Positions 8,644 through 17,676 are shown, numbered from the stretch's first letter. The stretch is 64,000 nt of DNA from Henriciella pelagia (GCF_002088945.1 NZ_NCSU01000007.1:62001-126000); one strand, 5' to 3'. The notes: generated by a model from the sequence alone, not told the origin. Program-made: numbers and translations.

Positions 8644-10092
8644 TTGAGCCTCACTCACGCCATAAACGCAGCCCGATCCGGCCTTCAGACCACAAGTCTG
8701 AGGGCCGATATCACGGCCATGAATGTCGCCAACGCATCCACGCCGGGCTATGTCCGGCGTTCTGTTGTTATGGCCGAAACCCTGGTCGGCGGCACCACCG
8801 CCGGCTCGCATATCGGCGGGATTACCCGCTCCGCAGATTCCGCGCTGACCAATCAGCGCATGTCGCTGTCCAGCGACCTGGCACAGGCCAGCGTCATGTC
8901 CTCGACCTGGCAGGCGCTCTCTTCCCGTCTTGGCGATTCCACTGACGGTGTCGGGCTTTTCAGCCTCCTCTCGGACTTTGAGTCGGCGCTTTCGACAGCC
9001 GCCACGACTCCGGAGTCCCCGGCAAATGCCTCCGCCGTCATTGACGCTGCCAAGGCAATTGCCCGCGAATTCAACGATCTCTCGCGCTATGTCCAGAACC
9101 AGCGAGCCGAAGCCGACCTCGAAATCGCCAATGGCGTTCAGACGGTGAATGACGCCATCAACAAGGTTCATGCGCTCAATGTGAAGCTCGGCTCGGTCGA
9201 CCGCACATCCAGCGAAGCGGCTGCGCTGATGGATGAACGCCAGCGCGCCATAGATTCCATCGCCGAATACCTGCCTGTCGAGGCCGTCGACCGTCCGAAT
9301 GGTGCAGTCGACCTCGTCACGCGCGAAGGCGTGTACCTGATTGTCGGGACACCGCGGCAGATCGAATTCACGCCGTCCAATGCGTTCGGGCCGAACCAGA
9401 CGCTCGCAGGCGGACACCTATCCGGCATCAGCGTGGATGGCGTTGACCTGACCCCTGGCAGCGCGACTTATTCAGCCGTCTCCAGCGGCCTGCTCAGTGC
9501 TCTGTTCACGCTGCGCGACACCGATCTTCCCAAGGTTTCCAACCAGCTCGACACGGTCGCGAACGATCTTGTCACGCGCCTCTCTGACGATTCGATCGAC
9601 CCGACCAAGACGCCCGGTGAATTTGGCCTCTTCGTCGATCCCAATCCGGCGGCCGGGGCCGGTATCGCCGGACGGATCCGGGTCAATGCGCTGGTCGATC
9701 CCACGCAGGGTGGGGAGCTGTCACGGCTTCGTGACGGGCTGGAAGCGGCAACGCCCGGACCAACTGGAAACAATGCCATTCTGTCAGCGCTCTATGACGC
9801 TGTGACGGCGACCAATGCGATCAACTCGAACGGGCTTCAGGGCATGTTTTCGGTCGCCGATCTTGCCGCCAACCTTTCATCCCAGACCGGCCAGATGCGG
9901 GTCAGCAAGGAGACGATCCTCACCTCCACATCCGCGCAGCATTCCATCATGCTCGACGCTGAACTGTCGAAGACAGGCGTGGATATTGACGAGCAGATGC
10001 AGCAGCTGCTGCTCATCGAACAGGCCTATTCCGCGAATGCAAGGGTGATCGAGGTCGCCAACCTGATGCTGCAGCGGCTGATGGAGATCTGA
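8644..10092 (+). CDS. flgK: Hook-filament junction protein FlgK (HAP1)
   Basis: FlgK links hook to filament. The 482-residue product uses a TTG start at 8644 with an AAAGGG site about 10 bases upstream; this start places the conserved N-terminal helix (LTHAINAARSGLQTTSLRAD, then NVANASTPGYVRR) at the extreme N-terminus, as in all axial proteins. The C-terminus has GVDIDEQMQQLLLIEQAYSA and NARVIEVANLMLQRLMEI. It is shorter than E. coli FlgK (547), with a reduced variable domain. It is followed one base later by flgL. Confidence 0.94.
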   Translation: MSLTHAINAARSGLQTTSLRADITAMNVANASTPGYVRRSVVMAETLVGGTTAGSHIGGITRSADSALTNQRMSLSSDLAQASVMSSTWQALSSRLGDSTDGVGLFSLLSDFESALSTAATTPESPANASAVIDAAKAIAREFNDLSRYVQNQRAEADLEIANGVQTVNDAINKVHALNVKLGSVDRTSSEAAALMDERQRAIDSIAEYLPVEAVDRPNGAVDLVTREGVYLIVGTPRQIEFTPSNAFGPNQTLAGGHLSGISVDGVDLTPGSATYSAVSSGLLSALFTLRDTDLPKVSNQLDTVANDLVTRLSDDSIDPTKTPGEFGLFVDPNPAAGAGIAGRIRVNALVDPTQGGELSRLRDGLEAATPGPTGNNAILSALYDAVTATNAINSNGLQGMFSVADLAANLSSQTGQMRVSKETILTSTSAQHSIMLDAELSKTGVDIDEQMQQLLLIEQAYSANARVIEVANLMLQRLMEI

Positions 10093-10093
10093 C

Positions 10094-11074
10094 ATGATCC
10101 GTAACACCCTTCCCATGAGCCTGATGATCGGCAAACTCCAGCAGAACGTCACCGACCTGAAGGCGCAGATGCAGACAACTTCGACAGAAGCGGTGACCGG
10201 CCGCGTGGCTGACGTGACCAAGCACCTGAACGGGCGTATTGGGCAGGCCATGCTCAGCCAGAAGGCGCTTGATGACCTGCAGGCCGAAAAGAGCCAGATC
10301 CAGTTGCGTCAGAGCCGGCTCGACGTCATGCAGAACAGCCTCGGCAGCATACAATCCGGCGCGGATGGCCTGTCGACGAGAATGCTGGACGCGGTCGGCT
10401 TTTCGAGCGATGTCGACCTTGCCAATATTGCGCGCGACGCCGAAATCGAGCTCGGCAACATGCTCACGCGCCTGAATGCCCGTCATGGCGAGCGCTACCT
10501 GTTTGCAGGCGATGCGACATCCACTCCGCCTTTCAGCGGGACGAGCCAGCTCATTGCCGATATCGAGGCGCTCGCCGCCGGTGCGACTGATGCAGCAGAC
10601 TTTGAAGCCCAGCTCGACGCCTATTTCACTGACCCGGCCGGTGGCTGGCAGCAGACCATCTTCCGGGGCACCGCAACTGCGTCCGACAGGGAGGCAAGAA
10701 CGGCCGTGGACCCGGCCCTGACCGAACTTGTACGCGGGCTGGCGGTCATGGTGATCAGCGCTCCGGGCGGAGCAATCGAGGCCCTGCCGGACGCCAACGA
10801 AGCGCGCCTGTCAGCCGCCCGGACAGTGGCCGCTGGTCAGACAGCCCTTACAAATATGCGGTCTGAGATCGGCCTTGACCAGAAACGCCTCGCCGACCGG
10901 CTGACCGATCTTGGCCGGGAGAACACAATTCTCACGGAAACTTTCAATCAGATGACGGCGCGCGACCAGTATGACGCGGCGGCCGAACTCAAGGTCCTTG
11001 AGGCCAATCTTGAGACCTCCTACGCGCTGACCGCGCGGCTTTCCAATCTCTCGCTCCTGAATTTCCTGAGGTAG
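10094..11074 (+). CDS. flgL: Hook-filament junction protein FlgL (HAP3)
   Basis: FlgL is the second hook-filament junction protein and is flagellin-like. The 326-residue product has the N-terminal helix (NTLPMSLMIGKLQQNVTDLK), the ARHGERYLFAG segment, close to the family consensus in which N-G-Y-L-F-G-G occurs, and a C-terminal helix (TARDQYDAAAELKVLEANLE and SYALTARLSNLSLLNFLR). It starts one base after flgK ends and is followed 4 bases later by flgI. Flagellin genes are not in the window. Confidence 0.92.
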   Translation: MIRNTLPMSLMIGKLQQNVTDLKAQMQTTSTEAVTGRVADVTKHLNGRIGQAMLSQKALDDLQAEKSQIQLRQSRLDVMQNSLGSIQSGADGLSTRMLDAVGFSSDVDLANIARDAEIELGNMLTRLNARHGERYLFAGDATSTPPFSGTSQLIADIEALAAGATDAADFEAQLDAYFTDPAGGWQQTIFRGTATASDREARTAVDPALTELVRGLAVMVISAPGGAIEALPDANEARLSAARTVAAGQTALTNMRSEIGLDQKRLADRLTDLGRENTILTETFNQMTARDQYDAAAELKVLEANLETSYALTARLSNLSLLNFLR

Positions 11075-11078
11075 CCCG

Positions 11079-12191
11079 ATGAAACTTTTCGCATGGCTGA
11101 TTGCACTCGCCAGTCTCGCCGTCACGACGCTTCCGGCTCCTGTGGCCGACGCCCAGACGCGAATTCGCGACATTGTCGATGTGGAGGGCGTGCGGCAGAA
11201 CGATCTTATCGGCTATGGTATCGTGGTGGGCCTCAATGGTACGGGCGACACAGTCCGCAACTCGCCCTTCACCGAAGATTCGCTCACTTACATGCTGGAA
11301 CGCCTCGGCGTGAACGTACAGGGTGAAGACATCAAGCCGGACAATGTCGCGGCTGTCCTGGTCACCGCCACCCTGCCCGCTTTTGCACGCAATGGCTCTT
11401 CGCTGGATGTCTCGGTTGCCTCCATTGGCGATGCGGAAAGCCTGGAGGGCGGAACGCTGATCCTGACGCCACTGAAAGGCGCTGACAACGAGGTCTACGC
11501 GGTCGCACAAGGCAGCATCGTCGTCTCTGGCATTGACGTGCAGGCCCAGGGCGCACGTGAGCGCCGCGGAACGCCGACCACCGGTGCCATTCCAAACGGC
11601 GCGCGGGTCGAGCGCGAGATCGGCTATGATTTCAACCAGCGCCAGTCGCTGACGCTCGCCCTGAGGGACCCCGACTTCACGACCGCGGCACGGATTGAAG
11701 ACACGATCAATGATGCGTTCGGTGCCCCCGTCGCCTTCATGCGCGACCCGGGCACAGTGGATCTTGACCTGCGCGTCTTTGACAGCTCTCCGGCGCGCGT
11801 GCTCGCCAATATCGAGAACCTGCCGATCCAGGTCGCCGTTCCGGCGCGTATCGTGATCGATGAGCAGTCCGGCACCATCGTGCTCGGCGAAGATGTTACC
11901 ATCTCGAAGGTCGCGATTGCGCAAGGCAATATCTCGATCAAGGTTGTCGAAACGCCGGTGGTGTCACAGCCGAATCCGTTCTCCGATGGCGAGTCGATTG
12001 TCCTGCCACGCTCGCAGATCTCGATTGGCCAGACCGGCAGCAACAGAATCGCGACCCTGAATCCGAATGTGACCCTGTCGCAGCTCATTGCCGGCCTGAA
12101 TGCGCTGGGCGTGAGCCCACAGGAAATGGCCGATATCATTCGCACCATGAAGACGGCAGGCGCGATCCATGCGGACCTGATCGTGCGCTGA
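11079..12191 (+). CDS. flgI: Flagellar P-ring protein FlgI
   Basis: FlgI forms the periplasmic P ring. The 370-residue length is standard. An N-terminal signal peptide (about 1-25, ending AQT) precedes the hallmark sequence RIRDIVDVEGVRQNDLIGYG and IVVGLNGTGDTVRNSPFTED. The C-terminus carries TLNPNVTLSQLIAGLNALGV and TAGAIHADLIVR. Here it follows flgL rather than sitting between flgH and flgJ, so it is separated from flgH and its chaperone flgA, which are on the opposite strand 10 kb away. Confidence 0.96.
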   Translation: MKLFAWLIALASLAVTTLPAPVADAQTRIRDIVDVEGVRQNDLIGYGIVVGLNGTGDTVRNSPFTEDSLTYMLERLGVNVQGEDIKPDNVAAVLVTATLPAFARNGSSLDVSVASIGDAESLEGGTLILTPLKGADNEVYAVAQGSIVVSGIDVQAQGARERRGTPTTGAIPNGARVEREIGYDFNQRQSLTLALRDPDFTTAARIEDTINDAFGAPVAFMRDPGTVDLDLRVFDSSPARVLANIENLPIQVAVPARIVIDEQSGTIVLGEDVTISKVAIAQGNISIKVVETPVVSQPNPFSDGESIVLPRSQISIGQTGSNRIATLNPNVTLSQLIAGLNALGVSPQEMADIIRTMKTAGAIHADLIVR

Positions 12192-12217
12192 CGCTCAGCA
12201 GTTCAGTTGCGGAGAAA

Positions 12218-12250
12218 AAGGCAAGGCGAGGAGAGTCCTCGCCGTTTCCT
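12218..12250. terminator. Bidirectional terminator hairpin between flgI and fliG
   Basis: A perfect 8-bp stem (12225-12232 with 12236-12243) and a 3-base loop lie in the 61-base gap between the convergent flgI and fliG. A run of A residues (12215-12219 area) to the left gives a U tract for leftward transcripts ending after fliG, and GTTT follows on the right. It looks like a shared Rho-independent terminator, stronger for the leftward direction. Confidence 0.7.
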
Positions 12251-12252
12251 CA

Positions 12253-13365
12253 TCAGCCCTCGGCCACTGATTTTTCCATCGTAATGGCACCGCGGCGCTT
12301 CAAGGACATGAGAGCGGTCAGGAATTCGCGCTGACAGGTCTCTACATCGGCGACCGGCTTGCGATTGGGATCAGCCACAGCTTCGCGGAACTGGTCAGCA
12401 AGGCGCGAGGAAATATTGCTGAGCAGATAGTCCGCGACAGGCTGTAGCGGCCCAGTAAGAGTTGAAAGAACGGGTACCACCCCCTCTTCCCCAAGCTCCC
12501 GGAAGACGACCGGGACCGAATTGCGCGGCAGCATGTCCGGCAGGCCGTCAATCGTGAAGAGGACCTTCTCAATGCTCTCCAGCTTACCCTCATGCTGGGT
12601 CTTGAGGAAAGCCAGGAGGCGGTCGCGTTTGGCACCAGGGATAAGGCTCAGGATTTCGCCAACAGCCTCAAGGTTCCCGCCGCCAGCATCCTCATCCTCG
12701 CCATCACTGACATTCAGGAATTCAAGTTCGACCATTCGGGCGATCGCGGCGTCGATCTCCGGGTCGGGCCGCTCGATCTCGACAAGAAATCCGATGGTGG
12801 GATCGAGCGTCTCTTCAGACAGGTTGCTGACGACTTCGGAGGCGACAGACACGTCAAGCTTGTGCAGGATCAGCGCAGCAATGTTTGGTGTGAGGCCATC
12901 GAGATAATCAGCGATCGCAGACGGATCCTTCTGTTCCAGCCTGCCCCAGATATCGCTGTCATCAATGACCGGCTTTTCCTCATGGGTGATTGCCTTGCCG
13001 CCGCCAAACACCTGGTCGAGACGGTTTTCATCCAGCAAAGTCGAGACGATTTCGCGGGCGCGGGCCTTGCCACCCCGGAAAGCACCACTGGACTGGCGAA
13101 GGTGCTGCAGGAAGTCCATGACAATCTCGGCAAGTTCATCGCGTTCCAGATACTGGACAGTTTCGAGGCCGGCTGCGATGCGCGTCATGGCAGCATCATC
13201 GAGCTTTTCCACGATCGGCCGTGCCGCTGCTTCGCCAAGAACTGCAATGATCACCGCAGCGCGCTGGGAAGGCGTGATCGAGTTCACGACAGGAGAATTG
13301 CTCTGCGCCCGCGGCTTCAGGCGCGTGACATTGGAAGCGGGCTGTTTGGGAACGCTACTGCTCAT
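12253..13365 (-). CDS. fliG: Flagellar motor switch protein FliG
   Basis: FliG is the C-ring protein that contacts both the MS ring and MotA. The 370-residue product has the N-terminal domain start (ITPSQRAAVIIAVLGEAAAR), a middle domain (DIWGRLEQKDPSAIADYLDG and LTPNIAALILHKLDVSVASE), and a C-terminal domain (EGKLESIEKVLFTIDGLPDM, LPRNSVPVVFREL). The N-terminus carries a 30-residue Pro/Ser-rich extension. The middle domain has EKDP-like sequence and the C-terminus has charged helices as expected. It ends the fliF-fliH-fliN-fliP-fliG leftward operon and overlaps fliP by 4 bases. Confidence 0.92.
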   Translation of the reverse strand: MSSSVPKQPASNVTRLKPRAQSNSPVVNSITPSQRAAVIIAVLGEAAARPIVEKLDDAAMTRIAAGLETVQYLERDELAEIVMDFLQHLRQSSGAFRGGKARAREIVSTLLDENRLDQVFGGGKAITHEEKPVIDDSDIWGRLEQKDPSAIADYLDGLTPNIAALILHKLDVSVASEVVSNLSEETLDPTIGFLVEIERPDPEIDAAIARMVELEFLNVSDGEDEDAGGGNLEAVGEILSLIPGAKRDRLLAFLKTQHEGKLESIEKVLFTIDGLPDMLPRNSVPVVFRELGEEGVVPVLSTLTGPLQPVADYLLSNISSRLADQFREAVADPNRKPVADVETCQREFLTALMSLKRRGAITMEKSVAEG

Positions 13366-14150
13366 CCGGCATATCCTCTGATGAGGGCTTCAGTGATTTT
13401 CAGCCATCCATCGGCCAGCACGAAGAAGCCAACCTTGAATGGGAGAGAGACGACCGTGGGCGGCACCATCATCATGCCAACCGCCATCAGGACGGAGGCA
13501 ACGACGAGGTCGATCACGAGAAAGGGCAGGAAGATGACGAAGCCGATCTGGAAGGCCTGCTTGATTTCCGACAGCATGAACGCCGTCGAAAGCAGGGAGA
13601 AGGACGGCTCCTCGCCTGCAGCGACAGGGCGGTTGAGGGCATCGCCGAGCACAGGAACGGTTTCAGGGTCGACCCGAAGGCTCATGAACTCCCGGAAGGG
13701 CGCGGTTGTGCCGGTCCAGGCCGCCTGCTCGTCAATTGTGCCCTGCGTGTAGGGACCGAGGCCATTGGCCCAGGCCTCGGAGAAGGTCGGCTCCATGATG
13801 AAGAAGGTCAGGAACATGGCGAGCGCCATGATCATCATGTTTGGCGGGGCCTGCTGCACGCCGAGCGCCTGACGCACGAACGAGAACACAATGACCATGA
13901 AGGGCAGGCAGGTAACCATCATGGCGAGACCGGGCACGAGGCTCAGCACTGTCACCGTCAGGAACAGGATGATGACAGAACCGCTGAGGCCGCCGCCTTC
14001 GCCCGGCTGACCAAGCAGTCCGTTCAGGGCATTTCCGGCAGCATCTGCCGGGGCTTCCTGCGCGCTCGCTATCATCCCGAGTGCCAGGGCAAGGACAAGC
14101 AGGCAGGCCCAGCGCAGACAGGTCGCGTGGCTAGGAGCCAGTCGCGTCAT
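13362..14150 (-). CDS. fliP: Flagellar type III export gate protein FliP
   Basis: FliP is a core membrane protein of the flagellar export gate. The start at 14150 (262 residues) is preferred over 14156 because GGAAG lies 6 bases upstream of it. A cleavable signal (about 1-30, ending SAQE) precedes membrane helices. Hallmarks are LSLVPGLAMMVTCLPFMVIV, VRQALGVQQAPPNMMIMALA, LSEIKQAFQIGFVIFLPFLV and DLVVASVLMAVGMMMVPPTV, all close to the family consensus. It overlaps fliN by about 20 bases. FliQ and FliR are not in the window. Confidence 0.96.
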   Translation of the reverse strand: MTRLAPSHATCLRWACLLVLALALGMIASAQEAPADAAGNALNGLLGQPGEGGGLSGSVIILFLTVTVLSLVPGLAMMVTCLPFMVIVFSFVRQALGVQQAPPNMMIMALAMFLTFFIMEPTFSEAWANGLGPYTQGTIDEQAAWTGTTAPFREFMSLRVDPETVPVLGDALNRPVAAGEEPSFSLLSTAFMLSEIKQAFQIGFVIFLPFLVIDLVVASVLMAVGMMMVPPTVVSLPFKVGFFVLADGWLKITEALIRGYAG

Positions 14151-14457
14151 CGGCATCTTCCGCGATTTCGGTGATCTTCACGCCAATGCCGCCCTCTTCG
14201 GTCTCGATCAGCTCACCCTTTGCGATGAGCTTGTCGTCGACCATGAGACTGACGGGGTCTTCAATCTTGGTGTTCAGCGCGACGATGGATTCCGGCGCAA
14301 GTTGCAGCACTTCCGTAACACTCATGCGGCGCTGGCCAATCGACACGGTCAGCGTAACCGGCACGCCGTAAATCGCGCGGCGGAACTGGTTCTCGGCAGA
14401 CGGGTCACGGCGTTCGATCGCGTCAGGACTGGCTTGTGCAGGTTCCGGATTGGCCAT
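14131..14457 (-). CDS. fliN: Flagellar motor switch protein FliN
   Basis: FliN forms the base of the C ring and binds FliH. This 108-residue product is a single SpoA domain after a short linker: GVPVTLTVSIGQRRMSVTEV, LQLAPESIVALNTKIEDPVS, and DDKLIAKGELIETEEGGIGV follow the FliN consensus (GELVEIDGRLGVRI in others). The start shares one base with the end of fliH, and the 3' end overlaps fliP, so all are translationally coupled. Confidence 0.92.
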   Translation of the reverse strand: MANPEPAQASPDAIERRDPSAENQFRRAIYGVPVTLTVSIGQRRMSVTEVLQLAPESIVALNTKIEDPVSLMVDDKLIAKGELIETEEGGIGVKITEIAEDADDATGS

Positions 14458-15023
14458 CAGGATGGAGCTCCCATTGCTTCGTGCGTTGTGTCGATGTGTT
14501 TGAGGCAGGATTCAAGCAGACCTTCGAAATCGAAGGTGAGGCCGCCGGATTTCCATGACACGTCTACTCTATCGCCTTTTGGCGACGGGGCCGGATTCAG
14601 AGAGCAGACGCCGGCGAGGCGCTCGGACTTCTGGATCACGGCCTGAAGCCGCTCTGCAAGCTCAGGCTCTGCCGTGATGACGACTTCGACCGCGCTCGGC
14701 GGGATGAGCTTCTGGAGGTGAAGGACGATCTCGTCGGCGAGGAAGCGCTTCGAGAGCTCCGGAAACAACCGCGATGCCATGGCAATGATGGTTTCGCTGG
14801 TCTGCCGGCGCGCATCGGCTTCAACGGCGGTAATCTTGTCGGCGAGCGAATTGAGCGTTGCTTCAACGGCTGTCATCTGGCGTTTGAAGCTGGCTTCCTT
14901 GGCCTCAGATTCCTGAGCAAGGCTTTCGGCTTCCCGGGCCTTCCGGGTCATCAGGCGGCCCGCTTGCCGGCCTTCTGCCAGCGCGTCAAAACTGGGCAAA
15001 TTGGCGAAGATGGTGTCACTCAT
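14457..15023 (-). CDS. fliH: Flagellar export regulator FliH (divergent)
   Basis: FliH is the peripheral stalk-like regulator of the FliI ATPase and tethers it to FliN. The 188-residue protein is mostly helical: an N-terminal segment (FDALAEGRQAGRLMTRKARE), a coiled coil (about 30-90) and a C-terminal globular part with VVITAEPELAERLQAVIQ and DVSWKSGGLTFDFEGLLESC. Sequence identity to enteric FliH is weak, but position between fliF and fliN, length and architecture fit. FliI is not adjacent. Confidence 0.8.
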   Translation of the reverse strand: MSDTIFANLPSFDALAEGRQAGRLMTRKAREAESLAQESEAKEASFKRQMTAVEATLNSLADKITAVEADARRQTSETIIAMASRLFPELSKRFLADEIVLHLQKLIPPSAVEVVITAEPELAERLQAVIQKSERLAGVCSLNPAPSPKGDRVDVSWKSGGLTFDFEGLLESCLKHIDTTHEAMGAPS

Positions 15024-16536
15024 TTACCGCCCCCTTCATGTCCTCTTCGAGCCATGACTGGAGAAGCGCCGCCGTGTCGTCCTGACGCTCCTTGGTGTAA
15101 TCGGAGAGATAATGGAACGGGTCTGGCTGCGCTGGGCCGCCAATGGCCAGCGTGTCGTTACCGGGCGCCTGCATGGCCGCAGGCTGGGCTGGCTTCGGGC
15201 TCAGCAATGGGCGCACCACGCCGAGGGCCAGTACAATCACGACAATGCCGAGCAGGATGGCCTGCAGTCCGGACCAGAAATAATTGGAGATCAGCGTCTC
15301 AACCATGCTCGGCGCGGTGATCAACTCCTGCACGGGTGGTGCCTGGAACGGCATGAGTTCGACCGTCAGCGAGTCGCCGCGGGTCTGGTCCAGTCCAGCG
15401 CCCGTCAGGATGAGATTTTCAAAATTCGAGATGACCTGCCGCGAGGCCGCTTCAATATCGCCTGTTCCGTCCGTGATGCCAAGCGCGTCCCGGTTTAGCA
15501 GGACAGCCACCGAGATACGCTGGATGTCCCCCGGCAGCATTTCGACTTCGGTGCGCTTTTCGTTGAACTCATAGGCGACGCTTTCGGTCGAATTCTTCAG
15601 CGTGCTGGAATTGCCGGCCCCTTCTCCAGCCGCCTGCGGCAGATTGCTGGACGCGCTGATCGCGCCACCATTCGCGGCAGAGCTGGTCTCACTCACATCA
15701 TTGCTGGTGCGGCTGCGGATAACGCGGGACTGCGGATCGATGGTCTTTTCCGAGATGACCTGACGCTGACGGTTCACGTCAACGCTGACGGACACGCGGG
15801 CATTGCCCGGACCGACACGCGCCTCGAGGAGACGCATGATCTTCTGCTCAAGCGCCATGGATTCCGAATTCGCCACGACAGACGGCATTTCCATCTTGTC
15901 GACATTCGGTCCGGCAAGAAGGCCCTTTTCAGGATCGATGACCGCGACATCCTCAGGCTTCAGCCCGGAAATGGCGAGCGCGACCATGTACTGGATCGCC
16001 TCAGCCTGGTCAGCGGTGAGATGGTGGGAGGTAGTCAGGGTGACGGATGCTGTCTGGGCCGGGGCCGAGCGCGAGAAGCCTGAGCGAAGGCTTGCGCCGA
16101 TATGGACACGGGCCGAGGACACACCGGGGACGGCGAGAATGGTCCGCGTCAGTTCCCCTTCCTTGGCGCGCCAGTATGCAGCATTGTACATCTCCGACGT
16201 CACCGAGAAGCCGTTCACATCGTCCAGCAGTTCATAACCCTGGACGGACTGTTTCGGCAGGCCCTGGCGGGCGAGATCAAAGCGGACTTCATCGCGCTTG
16301 CTTTGCGGGATGAAAATCGCCTCGCCGCGGATTTCATAGTCGATACCGCGCTGCTCCAGCTCGTCGATAATTTCGCCGGCATAGCTCGCCTGCAGCCCGG
16401 AATAGAGAAGTGCTTTCGGCTCAGTGACAGCGCCGCGAATGAGAAAATTCATCGTGAACACAACCGCGAGAACAGCAACACCGAGAGCCACCTGCCGTCC
16501 CAAAGACAGTGACTTTATTGTATCCAGAAACTTCAT
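15016..16536 (-). CDS. fliF: Flagellar MS-ring protein FliF
   Basis: FliF builds the MS ring in the inner membrane, the first flagellar structure to assemble. The 506-residue protein has a first membrane helix (about 15-33), the PALLYSGL-like motif (KALLYSGLQASYAGEIIDEL), repeated ring-building motifs including YNAAYWRAKEGELTRTILAV and GVSSARVHIGASL, a second helix at about 415-437, and an acidic C-terminal FliG-binding end (EEDMKGAVNE). It is the first gene of the leftward operon; the upstream gap holds a CtrA-like box. Confidence 0.96.
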   Translation of the reverse strand: MKFLDTIKSLSLGRQVALGVAVLAVVFTMNFLIRGAVTEPKALLYSGLQASYAGEIIDELEQRGIDYEIRGEAIFIPQSKRDEVRFDLARQGLPKQSVQGYELLDDVNGFSVTSEMYNAAYWRAKEGELTRTILAVPGVSSARVHIGASLRSGFSRSAPAQTASVTLTTSHHLTADQAEAIQYMVALAISGLKPEDVAVIDPEKGLLAGPNVDKMEMPSVVANSESMALEQKIMRLLEARVGPGNARVSVSVDVNRQRQVISEKTIDPQSRVIRSRTSNDVSETSSAANGGAISASSNLPQAAGEGAGNSSTLKNSTESVAYEFNEKRTEVEMLPGDIQRISVAVLLNRDALGITDGTGDIEAASRQVISNFENLILTGAGLDQTRGDSLTVELMPFQAPPVQELITAPSMVETLISNYFWSGLQAILLGIVVIVLALGVVRPLLSPKPAQPAAMQAPGNDTLAIGGPAQPDPFHYLSDYTKERQDDTAALLQSWLEEDMKGAVNE

Positions 16537-16600
16537 GGTTTATTCCGCCCCCCATCATCTTGTCCCAAATCCGGAATGATTAATATCTCGGCCGAAATCG

Positions 16601-16615
16601 TTAACGCTTCCTTTA
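16601..16615. promoter_or_regulatory. CtrA-like box TTAA-N7-TTTA between fliF and fliL
   Basis: In the 131-base gap between the divergent fliF and fliL, TTAA (16601-16604) and TTTA (16612-16615) are separated by exactly 7 bases, one mismatch from the TTAA-N7-TTAA consensus of the cell-cycle regulator CtrA. In Caulobacter, fliF and fliL are class II flagellar genes under CtrA control, so both the motif and its location are as expected. No clear sigma-54 -24/-12 element was found in the same gap. Binding is inference. Confidence 0.6.
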
Positions 16616-16667
16616 CTGAGAAGTTACAAAAGCAGACGCATAGATTGATTATAGAGACGAGCGGCAC

Positions 16668-17171
16668 ATGCCGGAAGAAACCGCAATCACTGACACAGCG
16701 CCCGCGGAAAAATCTGGCGGAAACATCGTAAATTGGGCCATTCTGGCAGTGGTTTCCGCTGCCTGCTCATTCGCTGTTGTTTTCTTCATGTCGCCGCCCG
16801 TGACGGCCGAATCACCGGTGTGCACGGTGGCGACGAGCAGCCCGCCCAAGGGCACGCCGCTTGCCGCTCCCGATCAGGAATATGTCGAGCTTGAAGAACT
16901 GCTGGTAACCATTGGCAATGAGCCAGCGACCCGCTTTGTGAAAATCCACACCTCCATTGTTACCAAGAAAGGCAATGGCGAGGCGATCAAGAAGGCCGAA
17001 CCCATGCTCGCAGACGCCTTCATCACCTATTTGCGGTCAGTTGAGCTCAGCGATTTCGAAACGACCAGCTTCTACCCTCGCATGCGCGAACAGCTCGCGC
17101 AGCGCGCAGAACTCGTTCTCGGTGATGACGTCTCGCGGGGCGTCCTGATTACGGAGTTTCTGTTGAGATGA
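16668..17171 (+). CDS. fliL: Flagellar basal body protein FliL
   Basis: FliL surrounds and stabilises the stator in the inner membrane. The 167-residue product has a short cytoplasmic N-terminus, one membrane helix at about 24-43 (IVNWAILAVVSAACSFAVVF) and a periplasmic stomatin-like domain with FVKIHTSIVTKKGNGEAIKK, MLADAFITYLRSVELSDFET and GVLITEFLLR at the end, the conserved FliL C-terminus. Its stop overlaps the next start (ATGA). It leads the fliL-DUF6468-motE-like operon. Confidence 0.9.
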   Translation: MPEETAITDTAPAEKSGGNIVNWAILAVVSAACSFAVVFFMSPPVTAESPVCTVATSSPPKGTPLAAPDQEYVELEELLVTIGNEPATRFVKIHTSIVTKKGNGEAIKKAEPMLADAFITYLRSVELSDFETTSFYPRMREQLAQRAELVLGDDVSRGVLITEFLLR

Positions 17172-17674
17172 TTGAACAGCTCGCCATACAGCCGACCGAT
17201 ATCGCACTCTTCCTGGTCTCGTTTGCGGCCTGCGTCTACTGCATCATTCTCAGCCGCCGACTGAAGACATTGCAGGATACACGCGACGGACTCGGCGCAA
17301 CAATCATGGCCATGAACAAGTCGGTCGCGGCAGTCTCTTCGGCCACACGCGAAACCCGCGTGCAGGCTGGCGAACTCACCGACAGGCTCGCCCAGATGAT
17401 GAGGGAAGCGGACAAGTCCTGCCAGCGCCTCAGCGCGCTCCAGGCTTCGGTCGAAGCGTCCGAGGGCAATCTTGGTCGCAAGGCCGACGCTGTGAAGTCC
17501 GAGGTCACTTCGGAAATGAAACTGATCCTGCAGCGGTCCCGCGAGGAAATGCGCGAGATGAAGCAGTTGCTGCAGGAGCTGAAGGCACAGAAGAGCCGGC
17601 TGTCGGCGGCCGACCGCGATGCGGACTTCCTGTTCGAAGATGACATTATGCCCGCAGCAGGCGGCAGGAGGTAG
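17168..17674 (+). CDS. DUF6468-type membrane coiled-coil protein of the fliL operon
   Basis: A 168-residue protein of unknown function resembling the DUF6468 family found beside fliL in alphaproteobacteria. One membrane helix at about residues 13-30 (IALFLVSFAACVYCIILSRR) is followed by a long predicted coiled coil (about 35-140) rich in Lys, Glu and Gln, then an acidic end (DRDADFLFEDDIMP). It overlaps fliL by 4 bases and is 2 bases before the MotE-like gene. A stator-associated or assembly role is plausible from context only. Confidence 0.82.
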   Translation: MIEQLAIQPTDIALFLVSFAACVYCIILSRRLKTLQDTRDGLGATIMAMNKSVAAVSSATRETRVQAGELTDRLAQMMREADKSCQRLSALQASVEASEGNLGRKADAVKSEVTSEMKLILQRSREEMREMKQLLQELKAQKSRLSAADRDADFLFEDDIMPAAGGRR

Positions 17675-17676
17675 AC

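Noticed and set aside
8287-9417. 376-residue minus-strand frame across flgE and flgK
   Set aside because: Overlaps well-supported axial protein genes and shows no protein-like features.
12592-13752. 386-residue plus-strand frame across fliG and fliP
   Set aside because: Opposite two strongly supported flagellar genes, with no domain of its own.
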